DNA from: JBMZCV01 sp049613665
GTDB lineage: Bacteria; Bacteroidota; Bacteroidia; Chitinophagales; UBA2359
DNA length: 17,147 nt
Direction: 5' to 3'
NCBI GenBank assembly: GCA_049613665.1
Contig: JBMZCV010000116.1
Span: forward strand, 1 to 17,147
Positions 7,799-14,209 of the stretch are shown here, piece by piece. The translations under genes were made by a program, and so were the position numbers. Every line of letters starts with the position of its first letter. Position 1 is the first letter of the stretch. The notes below the pieces were generated by a model, which saw only the letters and a program-made list of their open reading frames with translations, was not told the DNA's origin and ran no database searches.

Positions 7799-8215
7799 TT
7801 AATTGAATTTCCGTTCCAGAAAATTACTATCATCATTGATTAAAGCAATAAGACACTCCAAAACATCATTTTTGGTTTGGTCTGGCAAATCGCTTGTATA
7901 ATTTTCATTTGTGCTGCTCATCAAACCAAAAAAATATTTTGTTTCTTTTGGCCGCTTATAAAAAATATAAAATTCAAAATCTTTTGGTTCTCCTACGGCT
8001 GATATAGTGATGCCATTTTTACTCGTTTTATTTTCAAATTCTAAAGAAGGCGAATGATAAATCTCACTCTCATCAGCTTTCAACAAATCTAATAAGTATT
8101 TGTTCCAAGGAAATGCCTCAAATATCTTGATAACTTCTTTTTTATTGATGTTGCCTTTTTCAATAATATTTGGGTTTAGTGGTTCGCAAATGCTATATCT
8201 GAGTTTTGTTTTCAT
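7799..8215 (-). CDS. Hypothetical protein (138 aa)
   Basis: I do not recognise this protein. With the start at 8215 (MKTKLRYSICEPL) it has 138 residues, no signal peptide and no membrane segment. It looks like a small soluble alpha/beta protein: an N-terminal helix (NKKEVIKIFEAFPWNKYLLDLL), strands in SPSLEFENK and GITISAVG, FEFYIFYKRP and YFFGLM, and a C-terminal helix KNDVLECLIALINDD. The in-frame ATG at 8263 would add 16 residues (MLRSIDFVMNFIYICR) that overlap a promoter-like motif, so I prefer the shorter form. The gene is preceded by a terminator for hchA and followed 36 bp later by the SDR gene. A small immunity-like or accessory protein is possible, but nothing proves it. Confidence 0.7.
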   Translation of the reverse strand: MKTKLRYSICEPLNPNIIEKGNINKKEVIKIFEAFPWNKYLLDLLKADESEIYHSPSLEFENKTSKNGITISAVGEPKDFEFYIFYKRPKETKYFFGLMSSTNENYTSDLPDQTKNDVLECLIALINDDSNFLERKFN

Positions 8216-8219
8216 TCTA

Positions 8220-8250
8220 CAAATATATATAAAATTCATAACAAAATCAA
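8220..8250 (-). promoter_or_regulatory. Candidate promoter for the 138-aa gene
   Basis: On the minus strand, TTG, then 20 nt, then TATATTTG (8227-8220) fits the Bacteroidota promoter pattern. The -7 box is only 4 nt from the ATG at 8215, which would make the mRNA almost leaderless. The fit may be due to the AT-rich sequence. Confidence 0.3.
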
Positions 8251-8261
8251 TGCTTCTCAAC

Positions 8262-8304
8262 AATAAAAAAGCCTACCATTTTCCTAAAAAAAATGGTAAG
8301 CTTT
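8262..8304 (-). terminator. Intrinsic terminator of hchA
   Basis: A 15-bp stem (8268-8282 with 8290-8304; one T-G wobble in the minus-strand RNA, which is a C-A mismatch on the other strand) has a 7-nt loop and is followed on the minus strand by TTTTTTATTG. It starts 26 nt after the hchA stop. Better pairing and the T-tract in the minus direction show that it serves hchA. Confidence 0.85.
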
Positions 8305-8329
8305 AAACAGAAACACTTTTACTTCTTCT

Positions 8330-9184
8330 TTATTTCAATTCTTTCAACAAAGTATTAGCAGCTAATTTTCCTAAATTGTTAGAGGCTAAAGGGCTTGCTC
8401 CTGTGATTAATTTTCTATCCACACAAACCGTATCGTCTCCTTTAGTATTGACAAGTTTTGCTCCCAAACTCTTCAATTTTTCGCTCAAACCCCACGGCAT
8501 GAGGCCAGGCAAATAGCCAATTTTAGGTGTCATTTTATCAACTGAATCTGGGAATACAGCCATTTCGTAGCCATCATAAAGAAATTTTTGATTGTTTAAT
8601 GTCGTTGTCAAAAGCGAGCCTGGCCCATGACAAAGCGTTATAGTAAACAAACCGTTTTCGTGTGCCCAATTCAATGCTTTTCCAACATTTTTATCTTCTG
8701 GAATACCTAACATAGAGCCATGTCCGCCAGGCACAAATACTGCTGCATAAGATTCTACATCTGCAAATGCTGTATTCATAAATTTTCGTAAATCCTTCGG
8801 CTGCTCAAACTTTGACTTATATTTTTGGTAAATAGCTTTTACATGCTCATCTTTTGCAGGAAAAGCCCACATTTCAAAAACTACTGGCTTTCCTGTTGGC
8901 GTAACTATTTCAAAATCAAAACCTGCATTTTGAAGGTGCAACATCGGCAATAAAGCTTCTACTGGATGATTTCCTGTCGAAAACTTTTTGCCATTTTTCA
9001 TAGTCATATTTTTTCTTTCGGTAAAAATGACTAAAATTTTCGTTTGCTGTCCTTGATATTTCGTGTATGAAACATTTTCAAAATCAGTTTTGGCAACCGT
9101 TCCTAACTTTAAAGCTAGTTTTGAAGGCTTGTAAGAACCATCTGCTTCCAATTGTGGAGCAATACCCAACATCTTTTTTAACAT
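8330..9184 (-). CDS. hchA: Hsp31/HchA-type DJ-1/PfpI protein (chaperone / glyoxalase-deglycase)
   Basis: A 284-aa cytosolic DJ-1 superfamily protein. Family members act as holding chaperones and glutathione-independent glyoxalase III, and have been described as protein deglycases. The sequence has the full Hsp31 layout: the N-terminal PSKLALKLGTVAKTDF segment, ENMTMKNGKKFSTGNHPVE-like core with E76, GGHGSMLGIPE, the nucleophile elbow TLCHGPGS with C185-H186, and D213 in VFPDSVDKMTP. With the start at 9184, C185 and H186 take the same numbers as in E. coli Hsp31. An in-frame ATG at 9205 adds 7 residues, but a -7 box ends only 9 nt upstream of it, which favours 9184. It follows the Crp/Fnr regulator gene by 77 bp and has its own terminator. 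Confidence 0.93.
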   Translation of the reverse strand: MLKKMLGIAPQLEADGSYKPSKLALKLGTVAKTDFENVSYTKYQGQQTKILVIFTERKNMTMKNGKKFSTGNHPVEALLPMLHLQNAGFDFEIVTPTGKPVVFEMWAFPAKDEHVKAIYQKYKSKFEQPKDLRKFMNTAFADVESYAAVFVPGGHGSMLGIPEDKNVGKALNWAHENGLFTITLCHGPGSLLTTTLNNQKFLYDGYEMAVFPDSVDKMTPKIGYLPGLMPWGLSEKLKSLGAKLVNTKGDDTVCVDRKLITGASPLASNNLGKLAANTLLKELK

Positions 9185-9213
9185 AACTTTTTTTTTGCAA
9201 TTCAAATAAAGTG

Positions 9214-9221
9214 CAAAGATA
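9214..9221 (-). promoter_or_regulatory. hchA: Candidate -7 box of the hchA promoter
   Basis: TATCTTTG on the minus strand matches the Bacteroidota -7 consensus TAnnTTTG exactly. It is 29 nt upstream of the preferred hchA start. No clean TTTG box is visible 19-21 nt upstream (only T-rich TTTTTAG). A small palindrome, TTAG-GTA-CTAA (9230-9240), lies between the two positions and could be an operator. Evidence is modest. Confidence 0.4.
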
Positions 9222-9261
9222 ATATGCTGTTAGGTACTAAAAATTGATGTATGTTAAGAAA

Positions 9262-9843
9262 TTATTGGAGTGCAATTTCTTTTCGGATTCTACTCAAACT
9301 TTCGGTAGTAATTCCTAGATAGGAAGCGATATGATAATTTTTGACGCTCTGTTCTATATTAGGATAAGAGTTAATAAAATTGATATAACGGTCTTTTGCT
9401 GGCAAGGTTAGATTTTCGAGTATTCTTTTGTGGAAAGCAGCAAAGGCAGCTTCTAAATTTCTAATATGAAAATGTCCTATTTTCGGTATTTCTCTGCATA
9501 AGCTATCAAAATCTTTTTTTGAAACTTTGTATAATATAGCATCTTTCAAACATTCAATATTCGATACTGATTTAGTTTTTTCTCTTCCAAACAAAGCGAT
9601 ATAATCGCTAATCCACCAGCCTTTTATGGCAAATTGCAAAGTGTGTTCTTTTCCAGCAGCATCTATAAAATAAGTTCGCAAACAACCTTCATGAATATAA
9701 TAAATGTCATTGACTTCCTTTTCTGCTTTTAAAAGAAATGCTTTTTTTTTAAGCTTTATTTGTTCTAGCTTGCTGTATATAAGTGCAGATTCATCTTCAG
9801 TAAATGTAGCATTTCTAAAAATTTCAAGTATGATTGATTTCAC
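9262..9843 (-). CDS. Crp/Fnr-family transcriptional regulator, GTG start
   Basis: A 193-aa regulator with an N-terminal cyclic-nucleotide-binding-like jelly roll (about 15-115; AFLLKAEKEVNDIYYIHEGCLRTYF, HTLQFAIKGWWISDY) and a C-terminal HTH (about 166-190; VKNYHIASYLGITTESLSRIRKEI). The cAMP-pocket signature is not conserved, as in most Bacteroidota paralogues, so the effector is unknown. There are no Cys residues placed for an Fe-S cluster. The start codon is GTG (9841-9843 read as CAC on the plus strand). No ATG lies between it and the in-frame stop upstream, and none follows early enough to save the first beta strands. It begins 11 nt after the stop of the ATP-grasp gene, so it is the last gene of that transcript. 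hchA follows, making it an obvious candidate target. Confidence 0.9.
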   Translation of the reverse strand: MKSIILEIFRNATFTEDESALIYSKLEQIKLKKKAFLLKAEKEVNDIYYIHEGCLRTYFIDAAGKEHTLQFAIKGWWISDYIALFGREKTKSVSNIECLKDAILYKVSKKDFDSLCREIPKIGHFHIRNLEAAFAAFHKRILENLTLPAKDRYINFINSYPNIEQSVKNYHIASYLGITTESLSRIRKEIALQ

Positions 9844-9854
9844 TTTAATTTTCT

Positions 9855-10958
9855 TTAACTTTGTTTCTTCTTACTATGCCGAATAGCCGCAAACACTTCT
9901 TTCATGCCTTCCGAAAAAGTAGGAAAAGGAATACCTCGTTTTTTATTTGCCATACTGATGTCGTATATCACACGCCATTGTCGAAACAGCACTTTGTAGG
10001 CTTCTAGCAGCGAAGCATTGGGCTGATAAATGTGTGTAGGTTCAGATTTCACGCCATTGAGTTCGATGATAGACCAATTGCGATTGTTTTTCAAATCTTC
10101 TATACTTTCGCATTTGATGTCGTAGCGGCCAAAATAAATGCCATTGAGCTGATGACTCACCTCATCGAAAACACTTACCAATTTTTCGTCAATAAAACGA
10201 TTGCCATCTAAAAAAGTTGTGCCTCTACAATGATTGCCGATAGGTTCGAGCAAATATTTTTCGCCTTTCGGCAATACTTTCATCAATAATTCGGGTTTTT
10301 CGTTGCGAAAACGCTCAATTTGTAAACTCGCTCGCCCAGATTGCGACATCAAAGTTTCTATATTATCTGTTCCATTGCCTGTTACGCTCAAAAATTCTTT
10401 TACCGTCACAGAAGTAATATGTCCTTTCGGCTCGTTTGGCAGGCGATAGTATAAAATACCTACTTCTTCGGCATAAGTAATAAATTCTTGCACCAAATAA
10501 GGCACTTTCGTTTTGTTGTGATAGGTTATCAATTCTTCTTTGCTATCAATTTTTTCGACCAACGAGCCTCTTTCGCCCATGTCTGGCTTTGCAATGACAG
10601 GAAAATCGAAATTGTGTTGTTGCATAAAATCGAAAATCGGCTGCAAATTATTGGTAGGTTGCTGTATAAAGGTTTTCGGAATGAGCTGTTGAGGCAGTTG
10701 TTCGTAAATTTCGTTTTTAGAATCAGACAGCAAACCGCCCATATTAATACTGGGATTTGCATTGGCAAAAAAGAAAAAAGAACGTGCTTTTATGGACAAA
10801 TAAATAGCATAAAAAGCCACAGGAATATAAATGACTTGCATAGGCCAATATTCCCAATTCAAGAGTTTTAGGAAAAAGCCTTGCGATTTAAGGCTTTGCC
10901 AAAAGCTTTGCGGTGTTTGCGATTTCAATATTTGTTTTTGTAATTTGTTGGTTAACAA
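9855..10958 (-). CDS. ATP-grasp ligase (D-Ala-D-Ala ligase-like) with N-terminal hydrophobic segment
   Basis: A 367-aa protein. Residues about 31-65 contain LLNWEYWP and a hydrophobic stretch (MQVIYIPVAFYAIYLSIKARSFFFF), then NPSINMGGLLSDSK. The ATP-grasp core runs from about 100 to 310: VIAKPDMGERG (K124, phosphate loop), QEFI (E158), FGRYDIKC (D280, metal) and IELNG (E299, N301, metal). It should join a carboxylate to an amine or amino acid with ATP; the substrate is unknown, and homologues are often labelled D-alanine-D-alanine ligase. The hydrophobic segment may bring it to the membrane. Its 5' end overlaps the NRDE gene by 71 nt. The next Met (M40) would cut the NWEYWP motif, so I keep the long start. 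Confidence 0.88.
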   Translation of the reverse strand: MLTNKLQKQILKSQTPQSFWQSLKSQGFFLKLLNWEYWPMQVIYIPVAFYAIYLSIKARSFFFFANANPSINMGGLLSDSKNEIYEQLPQQLIPKTFIQQPTNNLQPIFDFMQQHNFDFPVIAKPDMGERGSLVEKIDSKEELITYHNKTKVPYLVQEFITYAEEVGILYYRLPNEPKGHITSVTVKEFLSVTGNGTDNIETLMSQSGRASLQIERFRNEKPELLMKVLPKGEKYLLEPIGNHCRGTTFLDGNRFIDEKLVSVFDEVSHQLNGIYFGRYDIKCESIEDLKNNRNWSIIELNGVKSEPTHIYQPNASLLEAYKVLFRQWRVIYDISMANKKRGIPFPTFSEGMKEVFAAIRHSKKKQS

Positions 10959-11628
10959 AATCTTTATAAGTCATTTCTAGCCTATCATTTTTTCGCTCTA
11001 CGCAAGTAATGCTAACGGTTTCTACAAGATGAAAACGATTCATTTTTAAGGCATAAAATTCGTTGCCATCACCAGCCGTTTCGTGAAAGTACATGGCTGT
11101 TTTTTTCATAAAAACAGGCTTTTTGGCCAGCCATGTTTCAAACCAACTTTCTCGTTTCACTTTCATTTCGTCATTATACAAAGTCGCCGACGACCAAATA
11201 TGAGTTTTCGCAGTATCTAAATTTCTGATATGCTTTTTTTGGCCGTCCCATTTTAGCTCTGCCAAAAATCCATTATCATATATCACAAGCGTAAACGGCT
11301 CAATGTTGTCCAAATCATAGTTGTCCAAAAATTGATGAGCGTTTTCATACTCGAAAAACTCCAAAACAACTGTTCCTCTACTTTTTCGATATGGCAATAC
11401 TCGTTTGTGTTTCTCGAAAGCACCATTGAGCAAGCAAATCAGTTGGTCTTTTTCAGAAGCACAAATCCATGTTCCGCCAGCTTTTTCGTCTTTCGGATAC
11501 AAAAGCTGTTTGCTATTTTCGGTAGTTTCAGTTTGCGGAGGCAAGGTTTTTCTAAGCCTTGTTTCGTCTCTATTAGAAGTTAAAATAAAATTGCCATTAG
11601 CCATTGGCAGAAAGCTGACTGTGCACAT
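10888..11628 (-). CDS. NRDE / TANGO2-family protein
   Basis: A 246-aa cytosolic protein of the TANGO2 (Transport and Golgi organisation 2) family. It starts MCTVSF and has the diagnostic NRDE at residues 19-22 (LTSNRDETRLRK), then GGTWICASEKDQLICLLNG and RKSRGTVVLEFF. Cys2 would become N-terminal after Met removal, which fits the family's likely relation to Ntn hydrolases. The biochemical activity is not settled; eukaryotic TANGO2 is linked to lipid and haem handling. The N-terminus overlaps the DinB-like gene by 32 nt and the C-terminus overlaps the ATP-grasp gene by 71 nt, which points to translational coupling. Confidence 0.93.
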   Translation of the reverse strand: MCTVSFLPMANGNFILTSNRDETRLRKTLPPQTETTENSKQLLYPKDEKAGGTWICASEKDQLICLLNGAFEKHKRVLPYRKSRGTVVLEFFEYENAHQFLDNYDLDNIEPFTLVIYDNGFLAELKWDGQKKHIRNLDTAKTHIWSSATLYNDEMKVKRESWFETWLAKKPVFMKKTAMYFHETAGDGNEFYALKMNRFHLVETVSITCVERKNDRLEMTYKDFVNQQITKTNIEIANTAKLLAKP

Positions 11629-12124
11629 GTTTTCTATGTTTTATGGTAGAAGAAGCTACGCCAAAATCGCTTGGCAAAATAAATGTAGGCATGAGAATTT
11701 TTAGGCCAATTTTTACCATTGCCAAATGATGAATAGCATGTTCGATAGTATAGACTAGTTCTCTTTTAAACGAAGTTGGAATAGTATCTGCTGCATGATT
11801 TTCGCAATAATCAACTTCCAAATAAAGCATCTGCTCGAGTGGTTGCTTTTCGATTTTTTGCAACAAATCCTCTAATACTTGTATCGTATATGTTGGGTCT
11901 GTTTCGATACGTTTGTTGCGTTGTCGCTTATCATAATCAATGATTTGCGAACATTGACATTGTTCTACCAAACATTGAAAAAACTCAACGATGTGTCTAG
12001 TATGTTGTCCGATAGTAGAGTCAGAAAACACTTCAAGCGGCTGTGTATATTTTTCTGCATCAATGGCAGCTAAATAAAGCTTAATGTTCTCAAAAATATG
12101 TGCTGTTTGATGAATAAGTAGCAT
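11597..12124 (-). CDS. DinB-like family protein (putative metal-dependent)
   Basis: A 175-aa four-helix-bundle protein. The metal-ligand histidines of DinB/YfiT-type proteins are visible in GQHTRHIVEFF (H41, H44) and EHAIHHLAMVKIG (H129, H132, H133). It also has the YDKRQRNKRIETD motif, which I associate with this subgroup in Bacteroidota. Members are thought to be metal-dependent transferases, often with low-molecular-weight thiols, but the substrate here is unknown. It is the first gene of the 9262-12124 cluster; about 150 bp upstream separates it from the 477-aa gene. Confidence 0.88.
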   Translation of the reverse strand: MLLIHQTAHIFENIKLYLAAIDAEKYTQPLEVFSDSTIGQHTRHIVEFFQCLVEQCQCSQIIDYDKRQRNKRIETDPTYTIQVLEDLLQKIEKQPLEQMLYLEVDYCENHAADTIPTSFKRELVYTIEHAIHHLAMVKIGLKILMPTFILPSDFGVASSTIKHRKHVHSQLSANG

Positions 12125-12275
12125 ATTTATAATATTTTGCGTTGATTATTTTGTCACATTAGTAGCCTAAAATACAAAGTACGTCAAGTTAGGGTATATA
12201 GTTTGTCTGTTTATCGACACTTGCAAAAAAATAATTGGGAAATAAGTAGGATTTGTATTTTTTTAGGGCAAAAGT
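12125..12275. other. Intergenic stretch upstream of the DinB-like gene
   Basis: This 151-bp AT-rich gap should hold the promoter of the four-gene cluster. A near-match, TACTTTGTATTTTAG, is present around 12160-12180 on the minus strand, but the box order and spacing do not fit the consensus. I see no clear terminator for the upstream 477-aa gene. Confidence 0.3.
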
Positions 12276-13709
12276 TTACTTTCTAATTTTAATTTTCGCA
12301 TTTACTTTTTCTAATAACCATGCTTTATTGATAGTTTGCTTGTCGGCTTCTATTTTTTGTTTCAATTTCAGAAGCTTCACATTATTGCCTTTTAGTTCTT
12401 TCTGAACAGCATCTATATATTTCAGAAAGTTGAGATGTCGTTTTCGCATATCGTCCGAAATAATTTTGTTTCGTTTCAGATACATTTTGAAAGAATCGAC
12501 AAGCGAAGCAAAAGGCATCACATAGTTTTGCTCATAATAGCTTTTTATGAGCAATAAGCGAGCTGAAACGCCATACAACACATCTTTAAATTCTACTTTA
12601 GGCAATAACTCTAGTACTTTATCGTATTCTTTTTGATGAAAAAAAAGATATGCCAAATTGTAGGTATAAGCATTTTTGCGAAACACAGGATCTAGGCTCG
12701 TTTTATATGCTCGAATAAATTCTTTTGTCCATTCAAATTCTTCATTTCTTATCGCAATAGATACAATATTAGTATAGTTCCATTGCGAAAGATAATTGCC
12801 CTCAAAGATAAGCCTATTTTTCAATAAATCTTTATAGAGTGTCAATAATTCTGCTGCATAATGGCTTTGGCCATTGTTGATTCTTCGCACACAATAATTG
12901 ACAGCATGTGTATAAATACCTGTTGCTTCTTCTGGCTCAAAATGATGGATATATTTTTCCATCAGTTTTTTGAGTTTTATGAAATGAATGCCATTGTCAC
13001 TATCGAGCACTGTTTGCAAAATTGTGTGATAGATATGTATGCTATAATGATTTTCGTGAGAGTTGTTTTGCAAATACTTTTTAAGTTCTTGTATCAACTT
13101 TACTTGGTAGTTTTTTGCTGCTAGGCTACGACTCAAAATAGCACAGCTATACTGCAATTTGGTAGCAATATAATAATAATCCAAAAAATCTATGGCTTTT
13201 TGTAAGGCGACATCTTGGGCGTGTACTTGCTTTTTGGCAAACTGCTCGGCTTCGTTGAGATATATCTTAAATTGATTGAAATAATAATCACTATCTTTTC
13301 CTCTTTTTTTCTTCTGAAATTTGTTGGCTTTTTTCAGAATTTCCGAAAAGCTTTTATCCAAGTCCCAATCATTGTATAGCGGCATGAGGAGTTGCGATTT
13401 CATCATATCATCGTTGCGGAGCTGTTCATGTGCCAAAAAATCATTGATAAGCTGTGTGAGTTGACTCATCATATAGCCCATTTCTTTTTCGTCATAAGGC
13501 TTATGCTTTCCATAAACATATATAAAAGCGTTGGCTTTCGTCAGTTTTTCGTGTGTAAAATCGAACTGAAAAGAGGCCAAAAAATGATATAAAGCAATAA
13601 GCTCTTCTTTCTTATTGAAATAGGGCGATTCTAAAAAATCTTGTAAGCGTTTGAATTGTCGTTTGGGTATTTTACTAGCTAATTCAATAAGTTTACTATT
13701 TATCATCAT
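12276..13709 (-). CDS. Helical protein of unknown function (477 aa), Bacteroidota-type family
   Basis: A 477-aa soluble, almost entirely alpha-helical protein, rich in Lys, Tyr, Leu and Asn. It has no signal peptide or membrane segment. The N-terminus contains LQDFLESPYFNKKEEL, a motif I recall from a family of uncharacterised proteins in Cytophagales and Saprospirales. The C-terminal half has TPR-like helix pairs (for example NAYTYNLAYLFFHQKEYDKVLELLPKV at about 346-372), and the end is strongly basic (KAWLLEKVNAKIKIRK). A scaffold or protein-binding role is plausible. The start has two consecutive ATGs (13709, 13706). The 5' leader contains a hairpin (13755-13793) and a perfect palindrome (13806-13825). 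Confidence 0.85.
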   Translation of the reverse strand: MMINSKLIELASKIPKRQFKRLQDFLESPYFNKKEELIALYHFLASFQFDFTHEKLTKANAFIYVYGKHKPYDEKEMGYMMSQLTQLINDFLAHEQLRNDDMMKSQLLMPLYNDWDLDKSFSEILKKANKFQKKKRGKDSDYYFNQFKIYLNEAEQFAKKQVHAQDVALQKAIDFLDYYYIATKLQYSCAILSRSLAAKNYQVKLIQELKKYLQNNSHENHYSIHIYHTILQTVLDSDNGIHFIKLKKLMEKYIHHFEPEEATGIYTHAVNYCVRRINNGQSHYAAELLTLYKDLLKNRLIFEGNYLSQWNYTNIVSIAIRNEEFEWTKEFIRAYKTSLDPVFRKNAYTYNLAYLFFHQKEYDKVLELLPKVEFKDVLYGVSARLLLIKSYYEQNYVMPFASLVDSFKMYLKRNKIISDDMRKRHLNFLKYIDAVQKELKGNNVKLLKLKQKIEADKQTINKAWLLEKVNAKIKIRK

Positions 13710-13754
13710 GGTTTGCCTTGTTCTATTAGCTTTTCATACAAAAAAAAATGCAGC

Positions 13755-13793
13755 AATTCTCGCTTTTAATTGTTGGTAATAATGGCGAGAATT
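13755..13793 (-). promoter_or_regulatory. Hairpin in the leader of the 477-aa gene
   Basis: AATTCTCGC (13755-13763) pairs perfectly with GCGAGAATT (13785-13793) across a 21-nt loop. On the minus strand a run of eight or more T follows after 6 nt (T-tract at 13748-13741). It lies 46 bp before the start codon, so it might be a weak terminator or attenuator in the leader, or a terminator for upstream read-through. Confidence 0.45.
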
Positions 13794-13805
13794 TTATTGA
13801 AATAT

Positions 13806-13825
13806 TTTTCTTTAGCTAAAGAAAA
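13806..13825. promoter_or_regulatory. Perfect 20-bp palindrome
   Basis: TTTTCTTTAGCTAAAGAAAA is a perfect, spacer-free palindrome, about 100 bp upstream of the 477-aa gene. Such symmetry fits a dimeric regulator site better than an RNA hairpin. It is AT-rich, but the core CTTTAGCTAAAG is specific. Confidence 0.4.
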
Positions 13826-13974
13826 CAATCTCTAAACTGCTTTTTATGAATTTTGCAAGTAAGATAGATTTTTTTAGCTTATTGTCCAAAAAAACACTTA
13901 CAGGCTGCTACATTTTTATTCTTTAGATACTAAACTTTATTCACAAATTTTTTAATCAGCAATCATAAATAACT

Positions 13975-14009
13975 AAGGTGGCAAACATTTTGAAAATGCC
14001 TACCACCTC
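13975..14009 (-). terminator. Hairpin after the ROCO gene (GGTGG-type repeat copy 2)
   Basis: The arms 13977-13991 and 13993-14007 form a 15-bp stem. In the minus-strand RNA every position pairs (three as G-U wobbles); in the plus-strand RNA three C-A mismatches appear. It lies about 200 nt beyond the ROCO stop. The minus-strand T-tract is weak (CCACCTTAGTT), so termination is uncertain. The core is related to the hairpin at 6934-6974. Confidence 0.6.
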
Positions 14010-14012
14010 TTT

Positions 14013-14198
14013 TTTTATCGTTTTATTATTTCAACAGTTCGGACATTTATACATTTTTTTTAGGCTAAGATGGCCAACATTTGCAAATTTTATGGCCTTT
14101 TGAACTGAAAAATAGTATGTTTCACTTGCCAAAAGTTGCATTTATCAGTCAAATCTAAGTTACAAAAAAAAATGTCAGAATCATTGATTATTGAAATA
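14013..14198 (-). mobile_element. MITE-like element, degenerate copy (downstream of ROCO)
   Basis: This block is a diverged copy, in opposite orientation, of the element at 16835-17072. Positions 14079-14122 match the reverse complement of 16930-16973 with one mismatch in 44. Matching blocks in the right order are TTATCGTTTT at the start, GTTCGGACATTTATAC (about 14035-14051), TTTAGGCTAAG (about 14060-14069) and AAAAAATGTCAGAATCATTG (about 14167-14186). A 25-nt internal segment of the other copy is missing here, and the end near the ROCO stop is eroded. It has no coding capacity. Confidence 0.75.
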
Positions 14199-14209
14199 GT
14201 GCTTGACAT

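Noticed and set aside
11879..12073. 64-aa plus-strand ORF antisense to the DinB-like gene
   Set aside because: It is a shadow ORF in the complement of a well-supported gene, without signal, motif or promoter.
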